The notes under the pieces are model-generated. The model searched no databases. It worked only from the letters and a program-made list of their open reading frames with translations, and was not told the origin of the DNA. The position numbers were made by a program, and so were the translations under genes. From an uncultured Verrucomicrobiota bacterium (lineage in GTDB: Bacteria > Verrucomicrobiota > Kiritimatiellia > RFP12 > UBA1067), in NCBI GenBank assembly GCA_945947925.1, contig CAMEZU010000043.1, positions 1 to 10,835 of the forward strand: DNA of 10,835 nucleotides, in the 5' to 3' direction. Within the stretch, counting starts at the first letter, position 1. The number at the start of each line of letters is the position of its first letter. Positions 1 through 7,039 of the stretch are shown here, piece after piece.

Positions 1-115
1 GGCGGGCGACGCGACACTCTCGGAGCGTGCGGCTTCGGGGGCGGGCGACGCGACACTCTCGGAGCGTGCGGCTTCGGGGGCGGGCGACGCGACATTCTCG
101 GAGCGTGCGGCTTTA
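1..115 (+). repeat. 39-bp tandem repeat, three copies, in frame in a CDS
   Basis: Copies begin at 1, 40 and 79. Copies 1 and 2 are identical over 39 bases. Copy 3 matches for its first 35 bases except one C-to-T change, then diverges into the gene. Because 39 is divisible by three, each unit encodes the same 13 residues, AGDATLSERAASG, with F for L in the last copy. The array starts exactly at the window edge and probably continues to the left. Each unit contains an imperfect short inverted repeat (CACTCT CGG AGCGTG). The array lies inside the DprA-like reading frame, so it adds a repeated, alanine/glycine/serine-rich stretch to that protein. Confidence 0.9.
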
Positions 116-466
116 GCCGCACCCGTCTTGATTTCCACGTTCACCTCGGCCCAGGAGCGCGAGGCGCTGCGGCGCGCGCTCGCGAAAAAGCGGCCGCTTG
201 TCGCCGTTTTTCCTGCGGGCCTGCCGCAGGAAAGCGAGATGCCTGCGGGCCTTGCCGCGGCGATTCGCGAGGGGCGGGCGCTTGCCGTTTCGCCGCAGGC
301 ACCGGGTTCGCGGCTTAATAAGAAGATCGCCACCTGGTGCAATGAGTTTCTGTTGAAGAACGCCGAAGAGATCTGGGTCGGTGACATCTCGCCCAACGGC
401 ATGCTCGCCCAGATGCTCGCCGGCCTTGGTCACGCGGTTTTTACAAAAGAAAACCGCCCGGTTTGA
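2..466 (+). CDS. DprA/SLOG-like Rossmann protein, 5' end missing
   Basis: The reading frame is open from base 2 to the TGA at 464-466, so the gene enters from the left and its start is not in the window. A TTG at 128 could serve as a start, but it has no Shine-Dalgarno sequence and lies inside a frame that continues upstream, so I read this as a partial gene. About 38 residues at the left are repeat-encoded (AGDATLSERAASG units). After them comes LISTFTSAQEREAL, then LVAVFPAGLP, then LAVSPQAPGSRLNKK and EEIWVGDISPNG. This order resembles the second half of the DprA/Smf (SLOG) Rossmann fold: the strand before the 'GLD' loop, the 'SEFPPG' loop, an N/R-rich helix and a strand near 'SG.L.A'. Short DprA-like proteins of unknown role share this pattern. 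The fold call is from memory of the family and the function is unknown. It ends 27 bases before the next gene's preferred start, with no terminator between, so the two may be co-transcribed. Confidence 0.55.
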   Translation, partial: AGDATLSERAASGAGDATLSERAASGAGDATFSERAALAAPVLISTFTSAQEREALRRALAKKRPLVAVFPAGLPQESEMPAGLAAAIREGRALAVSPQAPGSRLNKKIATWCNEFLLKNAEEIWVGDISPNGMLAQMLAGLGHAVFTKENRPV

Positions 467-475
467 GTCACGTGT

Positions 476-485
476 AAAGGGGAGG
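476..485 (+). promoter_or_regulatory. Strong ribosome binding site before the GH106 ORF
   Basis: AAAGGGGAGG lies at 476-485. Its GGAGG core is 8 bases from the ATG at 494 but only 2 bases from the ATG at 488, so it favours 494. It is the strongest Shine-Dalgarno match in the window and shows that the first signal-peptide-like start is, or recently was, a real translation start. Confidence 0.7.
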
Positions 486-493
486 ATATGAAA

Positions 494-3307
494 ATGAAGA
501 CGAAGGCAATCGTTGGTGTTGCGATGGCACTGCCGCTGGTGGCGGCGGCTGCGGATAAGCTCATCTCATACGATAGCGAGAAAATGAAGGCTTATGCGCC
601 GAATTACTATTCGAAGTCCGGGGATAACCGTAGCCCGACGATGGGAAAGGCAATGCTTTGGACGGCTGCATTTGCCGCTGCGTGCTTTTGTTATGCGGCG
701 GAAGTCGTTTCGCCGGCCTCGTTGTCCGACATCTTCGCCGCCCCTCCGGCGGAGAGCGGGATCAACGTGTGGTGGCATTGGCAGGGGGCTAATGTCACGA
801 AGTACGGGATTACGCGCGACCTCGAGTCGATGAAGAAGGCGGGCGTGCGGAGCGCGACGATTTTCAACATCCAGGATGTCGGCTGGGATTCGGTGGAGCG
901 GTTCAAGGATCCGTTCTGCCCGGGGATGACGTACATGAGTCCCGCCTGGTTCGAGATGGTGACATTCGCCATCGCGGAGGCGAAGCGGCTCGGACTCGAA
1001 CTCGGACTTCACAACTGTCCCGGTTACTCGACGTCGGGAGGTCCGTGGATCACGCCCGAGCTCGGCATGAAGAAGCTCGTCTGGACGAAGGGGACCGCGC
1101 AGCCGGAGACGAAGCTCGGCTTCTACCGCGACATCGCGACCGTTGAGACGACGAACGGCGTCTATCGCTTCGGCTACACCTGCACCGGCAAGTGCACGCA
1201 TCCCGCGCCACCGGAGATGGAGACCGCGTCGCTGGAGGCGGACAAGATGTCCCTCGCCGCGATCGACACGCATCTCGACCATCTGCTCGACAACCTGAAG
1301 GCACACGGCATCGCGCCGTCCAAGCCGGGGCTCTCCTTCATCCTGATGGACAGCTACGAGGCGAAGGACAGTTCGTGGACCGATGACTTCGCGGACGAGT
1401 TCAAGCGCCGCCGCGGGTACGATCCGATTCCGTTCCTTCCCGTGATGGCGGGACTCGGGACGACGGCCGGGGCGGCCAAGGATGAACAGTTCCGTCGCGA
1501 CTTCATGCGGACGAAGGACGAGCTCCAGACCGAGCGTCACTACAAGCGCTTCCAGGAGCGGCTCAATGCGGCGGGATACGAGTTCCATCTCGAACCGTAC
1601 TGGGGTCCGTTCGACCGCTACGAGGCCTCGCAGTACTGCGATGTGCCGATGAACGAGTTCTGGGAAGGGACGCCGTTCTGGGGACGCGCGAAGTATCCGG
1701 GCGGCAAGGCGGATCTCTACGGCGCGGTCGGGCGCGCGCTCGGACGCAATCTCGTGGGCGCGGAATCCTTCACGGGCTATCCCCTCGACGATCCCTTCGC
1801 CCTCACGCCGCGCGATTTGAAGCGCAGCCTCGACGCCACGTTCGCGCGCGGCATCAACCGCCTTTCGCTCCACCACTGGGAACATCAGCCGCTCAACGAG
1901 AAGTGGAAGCCCGGCTTCTCGATGGGTCCGTGGGGCACGCATTTCGGTGAGAACCAGACGTGGTTCGAACCGGGTCTTCCGTTCTATCACTACATGCACC
2001 GCGTGCAGGCGATGCTCCAGTCGGGCGAGCGCCGCATCGATGACCTCGGCGTCGGATACATCATCGATGAGGATTCGGATGCGCTGCCGTATTCGAACTT
2101 CATCACCAATGTCGAGGCGACGGCTGAAGGCAAGGTGCGCGTGAAATCGTCGGGACGAACCTATGCGTTTCTCTCGATCGATCCCAAGGTCTGGAAGCGC
2201 AAGAACGCGCCGTGGGACGCGGTTGAAGCGCGGGTGCTGGCAAAGGTCGCGGAACTGCAGCGGGCGGGTGTTCCGGTCTGTACGGACCGGAACAAGACCG
2301 CCGCGCTCAAGAAGCTCGGCCTTGCGTCGCTTGTTGAGATCGTTGACGGCGTCTCCGATCCGAACCTGCTCCTCACGAATGCGCGCCGTCTCGGCGACAC
2401 GGCCTTCTGGTTCGTTGCGAACATCGACACGAATGCCGTGGACGTGACGCTGCGCTTACGGCTTTTGAAGGACAGTGAGACGGCGCTGGAGCTCTGGGAT
2501 CCCGAGACGGGTGTGCGGGATGCGTTGCCGTGCCAGATTGCAAACGGAGTTGCAACCGTGATGCTGCACATGGAGCGAGAGCGTGCGCTTTTTGTCGTGG
2601 CAGGTCACCCGGGGACCTCGAGCCGAGGCCCCCACACGGAGTGTCGTCCGCTCGGCTCGAGCGGGCGGGCGGACGGGCAGAGGGCCTCGGACCGAGGCCC
2701 CCGCGCTCTCCTCGCGGAGTGGACGCTGACGTTTCCGGCGAAAGGTGGCGCACCGACTGAACCGAACAAACTTTCCTCGCTCAAGTCCTGGACGGCGTTC
2801 GACGAGCCGGGCATCCGCTATTTCTCCGGCACGGCGACTTATGAGACGACACTTATGGCTCCCGAGCCGTATACGTATACGCTTGATCTTGGTGACGTGT
2901 GCGATCTCGCTGAAGTGTTGCTCGACGGCCGGCCGGTGCGAACGCTCTGGCATCGTCCGTATCGGATGGAAGTTTATCTCCGCGAGGGCGAGCATCGCCT
3001 GACGGTCAAGGTGACGAACGCGTGGACGAACCGGCTGATTGGCGACGAAAAGGAGCCGGACGATTGCGTGCTCGCCAAGGAGATGGCCGGGTTCGGTCCG
3101 CGACGGAACCAGATCAAGGCGTTCATTCCGCTCGGGCGTCCCGTCATCGAACTGCCCGAGGCGCTTCGGACGAACGGCGAGCGCGCGGTGAAGCGCCATG
3201 CGTTCAGCACCTGGCGCTACAATTTGTCGGACAAGGATTTGCGTCCCGCGGGCCTCCTCGGTCCCGTGACGCTGACACCGGTGGAATTTGAAAGGAAGAA
3301 GCAATGA
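494..3307 (+). CDS. Secreted GH106-family glycoside hydrolase (alpha-L-rhamnosidase-like)
   Basis: The predicted protein has 937 residues counted from 494. ATG 488 is in frame, and a third candidate start is ATG 641 (residue 50). The likely role is release of terminal L-rhamnose from plant or algal glycans outside the cytoplasm. GH106 hallmarks appear in order: NVWWHW with GITRDLESMKKAG (about 91-115), LGLHNCPGYSTSGGPW, FILMDSYE followed by FADEFKRRRGYDP (Glu289), FHLEPYWGPFD (Glu367), GAESFTGYP (Glu424), and LHHWEHQP...FSMGPWGTHFGENQTWF. Glu289 and Glu424 are my candidates for the catalytic pair. The C-terminal part from about 760 to 930 (SGTATYETTL, LWHRPYRMEV, VTNAWTNRLIGD) matches the beta-sandwich that closes GH106 proteins. 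Two oddities stand out. There are two stacked signal-peptide-like segments (1-20, and from residue 50, MGKAMLWTAAFAAACFCYA). There is also an in-frame repetitive insert at about residues 704-740. Start 494 is chosen for its Shine-Dalgarno spacing; 641 has none at the right distance. The exact substrate is not visible. Confidence 0.87.
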   Translation: MKTKAIVGVAMALPLVAAAADKLISYDSEKMKAYAPNYYSKSGDNRSPTMGKAMLWTAAFAAACFCYAAEVVSPASLSDIFAAPPAESGINVWWHWQGANVTKYGITRDLESMKKAGVRSATIFNIQDVGWDSVERFKDPFCPGMTYMSPAWFEMVTFAIAEAKRLGLELGLHNCPGYSTSGGPWITPELGMKKLVWTKGTAQPETKLGFYRDIATVETTNGVYRFGYTCTGKCTHPAPPEMETASLEADKMSLAAIDTHLDHLLDNLKAHGIAPSKPGLSFILMDSYEAKDSSWTDDFADEFKRRRGYDPIPFLPVMAGLGTTAGAAKDEQFRRDFMRTKDELQTERHYKRFQERLNAAGYEFHLEPYWGPFDRYEASQYCDVPMNEFWEGTPFWGRAKYPGGKADLYGAVGRALGRNLVGAESFTGYPLDDPFALTPRDLKRSLDATFARGINRLSLHHWEHQPLNEKWKPGFSMGPWGTHFGENQTWFEPGLPFYHYMHRVQAMLQSGERRIDDLGVGYIIDEDSDALPYSNFITNVEATAEGKVRVKSSGRTYAFLSIDPKVWKRKNAPWDAVEARVLAKVAELQRAGVPVCTDRNKTAALKKLGLASLVEIVDGVSDPNLLLTNARRLGDTAFWFVANIDTNAVDVTLRLRLLKDSETALELWDPETGVRDALPCQIANGVATVMLHMERERALFVVAGHPGTSSRGPHTECRPLGSSGRADGQRASDRGPRALLAEWTLTFPAKGGAPTEPNKLSSLKSWTAFDEPGIRYFSGTATYETTLMAPEPYTYTLDLGDVCDLAEVLLDGRPVRTLWHRPYRMEVYLREGEHRLTVKVTNAWTNRLIGDEKEPDDCVLAKEMAGFGPRRNQIKAFIPLGRPVIELPEALRTNGERAVKRHAFSTWRYNLSDKDLRPAGLLGPVTLTPVEFERKKQ
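2611..2712 (+). repeat. In-frame block of three GC-rich hairpins inside the GH106 gene
   Basis: Three inverted repeats follow one another. At 2611-2633, arms 2611-2620 and 2624-2633 pair around AGC with one mismatch. At 2648-2664, CCGCTCG pairs with CGAGCGG around GCT and can be extended on both sides with one G-T pair. At 2682-2700, GGGCCTCG pairs with CGAGGCCC around GAC. The outer hairpins are also direct copies: 2616-2633 and 2685-2702 differ at 2 of 18 bases. The block is translated in frame into about 37 Gly/Arg/Ser/Pro-rich residues (GHPGTSSRGP..., RASDRGPRAL), unlike the flanking sequence. It falls between the domain ending in ALFVVA and the one starting with EWTLTFP, at a domain border. 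It looks like an inserted palindromic repeat element that kept the frame open. Confidence 0.75.
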
Positions 3308-6300
3308 AAAAGATGATGGTCACGGGTGCGGCGCTCTTCGCCGCTCTGTCCGCCTTTGCGGGCGTGAAGGAGACGGATTGGGCGAAGATTGAGACGCCCG
3401 ATTCCTGGACGCCTGACACACCGCTCGAGGTGAAGATCACGCTGAAGGGGAATGTCCCCGCGGGACAGCAGGTCTGCAGTCACCTCCAGTGGATGAAGAA
3501 GGCGGGGTGGGGCGGATTCCTCTCCTGGGTGCCGGGCAAACCGGCGGAGAGCGGCAAGACCTACGTCTTCAAGCATAAGCCGAAGATGAAGGACGGACTC
3601 GACCGCGTCAACTGCCTCTGCTTCCTTGCCCCGGACGGCGATTTCAAGAAGAAGACGAAGTCGGACAACATCGGCGTGCCGCTCCCGGGCGGAAAGCTGC
3701 CGGGCAAGAAGCCTGCGTCGTCGAAGCCGGATACCGTCACCTTCAAGAAGTCGTACATCTGGCTTGAGGAGCCGCCGAAGCCGACGAAGGCCGGCGACGA
3801 GCTCACGCTCAAGATTCACTACAAGCTCGATCCTTCGGACACCTGGGGCGACAAGCCGACGCAGCTGCAGTGCATGCCGCTCGGTCCGTGGATCGATAAT
3901 CCCGACGGCACGGTCAACAAGAACCGCCACCATGTTGGCTATCCAGGCCTTGGCACGCAGAAGAAGGCGGTCGAACCGGGCGACCATGTGATCGCGTTCA
4001 CCTGGAAGCTGCAGAAGACGTTCCGCTACAACGGCTGCTTCTTCCGCCTGAAGTTCGTGACGCCCGAAGGCAAGGAATGGCCGTGGGAATGGCGCGGCGG
4101 CGGGATGGACGTCGTGAAGGGCAATGACAAGATCTATCTCGAGCCGCTGGCGAAGGGCGGACTCTTCAAGTACGGCGAGACGCCGAAGGTGAAGGTGCTC
4201 TGGGGACCGAAGGCTAAGGCGGGCGCGAAGGAGGCGACGCTCACCGTCCGCAATGTCGCGGGCGAGGCGGTCCTGACGAAGACGGTGACGGTCGATCCGT
4301 CCCGCAAGGAGGAGTCGGTCGAGATTCCCGGACTCACCGTGCGCGGCACGTTCTCGGTGACGCTCGACGTTCCGGGCGTGGGGAGCGAGTACTGCTACTT
4401 CGGTACGATCCCGACCTTCGAACGCAAGGCCGGCAAGCGCACGCCGTTCGGCGTCACGAACATCTACGATGAGGACTTCGCCGAGATCGCGGGCGAACTC
4501 GGCTTCTCGTTCACGCGTCTCTTCACGTCCTGGAAGGAACTCCAGCCGTCCCCGAAGGAGTGGAAGCTCGACGGACTCGACAAGACGATCGCGATGAACG
4601 ACAGGAACGGACTCAAGCCGTGGATCTGTCTCTACAACCCGCCTGCGTGGGCGCTGCCCGAGGGCATGTGGTCCGCCGGCTTCGAGCCGTCCCCGTTCTC
4701 GCTCAAGGCCTGGGGTGCCGCGGTCGAGAAGCTGGCGCGCCAGTACGACGGCAAGCTGATGGGCTTTGAGATGCTCAACGAAATCGTCCCCGGCAACAAG
4801 TGCAAGGATCCGGTCAAGGAGTACGTTGACATCTGCCGCGTCGGTCATGAGGCGGCGAAGAAGGTGAATCCGAAGAACGTCATCCAGCTTGCAGGCGGAC
4901 TCTGGCCGCACAACTACCGCATCGACCTCCTGAACGCGGGCGTCGGACAGTGGATCGACGTCCTGCCGGTCCACTACTCGACTTACGAGGGCATCGTGGA
5001 GGCGAAGACGGACCTCAAGGTGCGCGGCCTCAAGAAGGTGCGCGTGGCGGACAACGAGACGGCGAGCGGACTCTCCACCTGGCAGATGGATCCGGCGATG
5101 ACGTTGGCGAAGAGCGTCGGACAGTGCAAGCACGTGATGACGCGCTGGCCGGACGAGCTCTGCGCGGGTTCGCTCTTCATCACCTACTTCGGCGGCTCGG
5201 GCGATCCGTGCGGCAACTGGAGCTACATGATCGACCGCGTGACGCCGCGTCCCTGCGCCGTCACGCTCGCCGTCGTCCAGGGCAAGATCGGCTACGCGAA
5301 GCCCGTCGGCAAGTTCTTCATCGACGGCTGCCCCGTGCAGCTCTTTGAGAACGACGGCAAGGCGATTGCCTTCATCGCGGCGCCGGGCAAGGAAGGCGTG
5401 AAGGTGACGCTCCCGGGGAAGAATCTCCTGGTCACCGACTATCAGGGCAATGAGACGCGGGTGGCGAATGGCGTCGTGACGGCGGGCGACATGCCGGTCA
5501 TCGTCGAGGGACTCGACCTTCCGGCGATGAAGCTCCATGCCGTGGCGCGCGTCGGCACGTCCGAATTGCCTGCAGCCGAGCCGCAGGTCGTCGTCGATGC
5601 GGGCGAGAAGATGTCCGTCCCGGTCCTCGTGCGCAATCCGTATGCGGAGGCGAAGGCGTTTACGCTGACGCCCTCGGGAACGGACCGGGGCGCCGCTGCC
5701 TCCGTCACGGTGAAGCTCGCGCCGGGCGAGGAGAAGGGCGTCGAGCTCGTCTACGCGCCGAAGGCGGGCGCGAAGGTTCCGCCGGTGTCGAAGCTGGCGG
5801 TGTCCGTCGCGACGCCGGGCATTCCCGCGGTCGCGAAGCCGTTCCTCCTCTACGCGATCGATCCGGCGTCCATCGGCAACCTCCTTAAGAACGGCGATTT
5901 CGAAAAGGGCTCCGAAAGCTGGGGCGGCAAGAACGCGATCGTCGATGCGCCGGACGGCACGGGCAAGGCGCTCTGCCTCGCGGGCTCCGGCAAGGGACGG
6001 TACAAGTCGCAGTGGCAGGGCGTCGAGATTCCGGTGCCGGGTCAGAGCTATCTCTACACGTGCTGGATGCGCGGCGAGGGCATGGGCGGCGGCTCGAACA
6101 TCGGCGAGCAGTTCTCGGACGGCACGAAGGCGAAGCAGTACTACATGCCGGCGGTGTTCTCCATGGGTGCGAACGGCAGTGCGGGCTGGCGCCTGATGGT
6201 CAAGCGCTTCGACACGAAGCCGAACACGAAGTCGCTGACGCTGACCCCGGTCGCCGAAGGCAATGGTAAGGTTTACTATGACAATGTCTCGCTCTCGCTT

Positions 6301-6960
6301 TACAAGGGCACGGACTTCGCCGCATTTGCCGGACAGGCGAACGGTGCTCAGGCGGCCTCCAAGGTGCCGCTCTGCTGCGACAACCAGGTGAAGGCGACGG
6401 GCGGATACGCCTGGACGCCGGCGAACCTCTCGGGCGTGGGCGAGTTCACGTGGGACGCGAAGGCGCTCCGACTGAAGGTCGAGGTGACGGATGACGTCTC
6501 GGCCCCGAAGGCAATTGTCTCGTCCACGTCCGCGACTGGCGAGGCGGCGCTGAAGGGCGACATGCTCGCGCTCGCGATCTTCCCGAAGACGGGTGCGGAC
6601 GGACTCCCGACGGGCGAGCAGCTCCGCTGGTACATGAACCTCGCGAGCCCGGGCGGCGGATCGGGTACGACGACGCTGTTCCGTCCCGCGAAGTACGCGA
6701 TGGGCCTCAAGTCCGGTCAGCTCGCGAAGGACTCGTCCGTCTACCAGGTGAACTTCCGTCGCCAGGGCGGCAAGACGATCTACGATGTGACGATTCCGTG
6801 GTCCGAGATCCCGGGCTTCGCCCCGGCGAAGGGTGCGAGCTTCGGCTGCAACCTCGTCCTCATCGACGCGGACAGCGGCAGCGGCCTCGGCAAGATGGTC
6901 TGGGGCGCTGACCTTGGCGACACGGCCTCGGGTTGCGGCGTGGTGACCCTGCTGCCGTAA
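3304..6960 (+). CDS. Secreted multidomain clan GH-A-like glycoside hydrolase with carbohydrate-binding modules
   Basis: The protein has 1218 residues. The start overlaps the previous stop as ATGA, and AAAGGAAG lies 6 bases upstream, so translation is probably coupled to the GH106 gene. Residues 1-19 (MKKMMVTGAALFAALSAFA) form a signal peptide with an AxA end and no lipobox. Two beta-rich segments follow (about 20-145 and 150-275), each with an alternating strand pattern, then a third small one (about 290-370). A TIM barrel runs from about 380 to 660: TRLFTSWKELQP, PWICLYNPPAWALP, FEMLNEI with Glu493 as candidate acid/base, and VADNETASG with Glu585 as candidate nucleophile. Both catalytic Glu follow Asn or lie near a strand end, as in clan GH-A (GH39/GH5-like); I cannot assign a family. 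An Ig-like stretch occupies about 745-850. Residues 860-1000 (LLKNGDFEKGSESW...YYDNVSLSL) resemble a CBM4/9-type jelly roll. The end (about 1020-1218, FTWDAKALRLKVEVTDDV...IYDVTIPWSEI) resembles a CBM9-like domain. It likely binds and cleaves the same glycan as its neighbour. Confidence 0.8.
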   Translation: MKKMMVTGAALFAALSAFAGVKETDWAKIETPDSWTPDTPLEVKITLKGNVPAGQQVCSHLQWMKKAGWGGFLSWVPGKPAESGKTYVFKHKPKMKDGLDRVNCLCFLAPDGDFKKKTKSDNIGVPLPGGKLPGKKPASSKPDTVTFKKSYIWLEEPPKPTKAGDELTLKIHYKLDPSDTWGDKPTQLQCMPLGPWIDNPDGTVNKNRHHVGYPGLGTQKKAVEPGDHVIAFTWKLQKTFRYNGCFFRLKFVTPEGKEWPWEWRGGGMDVVKGNDKIYLEPLAKGGLFKYGETPKVKVLWGPKAKAGAKEATLTVRNVAGEAVLTKTVTVDPSRKEESVEIPGLTVRGTFSVTLDVPGVGSEYCYFGTIPTFERKAGKRTPFGVTNIYDEDFAEIAGELGFSFTRLFTSWKELQPSPKEWKLDGLDKTIAMNDRNGLKPWICLYNPPAWALPEGMWSAGFEPSPFSLKAWGAAVEKLARQYDGKLMGFEMLNEIVPGNKCKDPVKEYVDICRVGHEAAKKVNPKNVIQLAGGLWPHNYRIDLLNAGVGQWIDVLPVHYSTYEGIVEAKTDLKVRGLKKVRVADNETASGLSTWQMDPAMTLAKSVGQCKHVMTRWPDELCAGSLFITYFGGSGDPCGNWSYMIDRVTPRPCAVTLAVVQGKIGYAKPVGKFFIDGCPVQLFENDGKAIAFIAAPGKEGVKVTLPGKNLLVTDYQGNETRVANGVVTAGDMPVIVEGLDLPAMKLHAVARVGTSELPAAEPQVVVDAGEKMSVPVLVRNPYAEAKAFTLTPSGTDRGAAASVTVKLAPGEEKGVELVYAPKAGAKVPPVSKLAVSVATPGIPAVAKPFLLYAIDPASIGNLLKNGDFEKGSESWGGKNAIVDAPDGTGKALCLAGSGKGRYKSQWQGVEIPVPGQSYLYTCWMRGEGMGGGSNIGEQFSDGTKAKQYYMPAVFSMGANGSAGWRLMVKRFDTKPNTKSLTLTPVAEGNGKVYYDNVSLSLYKGTDFAAFAGQANGAQAASKVPLCCDNQVKATGGYAWTPANLSGVGEFTWDAKALRLKVEVTDDVSAPKAIVSSTSATGEAALKGDMLALAIFPKTGADGLPTGEQLRWYMNLASPGGGSGTTTLFRPAKYAMGLKSGQLAKDSSVYQVNFRRQGGKTIYDVTIPWSEIPGFAPAKGASFGCNLVLIDADSGSGLGKMVWGADLGDTASGCGVVTLLP

Positions 6961-6995
6961 GAAGAAAGGGGACGGACGACGAACCTTTTTCAATA

Positions 6996-7015
6996 TCGCG
7001 CCCATATGGGCGCGA
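6996..7015. promoter_or_regulatory. Perfect 20-bp palindrome between the hydrolase operon and argB
   Basis: TCGCGCCCATATGGGCGCGA is a perfect palindrome. As RNA it would fold into an 8-bp stem with an ATAT loop. The following AATTTATG has only three consecutive T residues, so it is a weak intrinsic terminator for the hydrolase unit at best. It covers the -35 region of the promoter at 7021-7029, which is also where a dimeric repressor or activator would bind. Sequence alone does not separate the two roles. Confidence 0.6.
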
Positions 7016-7020
7016 ATTTA

Positions 7021-7029
7021 TGCTATAAT
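7021..7029 (+). promoter_or_regulatory. Extended -10 promoter of argB-argD
   Basis: TGCTATAAT holds a perfect -10 hexamer (7024-7029) with the extended TGn motif just upstream. No good -35 is seen 16-18 bases upstream, which is acceptable for an extended -10. The usual start of transcription, 6-7 bases after the hexamer, falls at about 7035-7037, only 3-5 bases before the ATG at 7040, so the mRNA should be essentially leaderless. Confidence 0.75.
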
Positions 7030-7039
7030 ACGCCATTCT

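Noticed and set aside
1..115. CRISPR array
   Set aside because: The copies are directly adjacent with no spacers, and they lie in frame inside a coding sequence.
128..466. Complete small gene starting at TTG 128
   Set aside because: The frame is open upstream to the window edge, with in-frame repeats and no ribosome binding site before 128, so a truncated longer gene is the simpler reading.
641..700. Possible lipobox (FAAAC) in the second signal-like segment of the GH106 protein
   Set aside because: There is no Leu or similar residue at -3, and a regular signal peptidase site follows (CYA-AE), so a lipoprotein call is not supported.
566..1999. Minus-strand open frame opposite the GH106 gene
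   Set aside because: Low-complexity Arg-rich translation with no ribosome binding site, fully covered by a convincing GH106 sequence on the + strand.
3217..7005. Very long open frame on the minus strand opposite the 1218-residue hydrolase
   Set aside because: Its product is an Arg/Leu/Ala/His-rich sequence with no recognisable domain. It mirrors the GC-rich third-position bias of the + strand gene, whose protein has clear signal peptide, catalytic and binding motifs.
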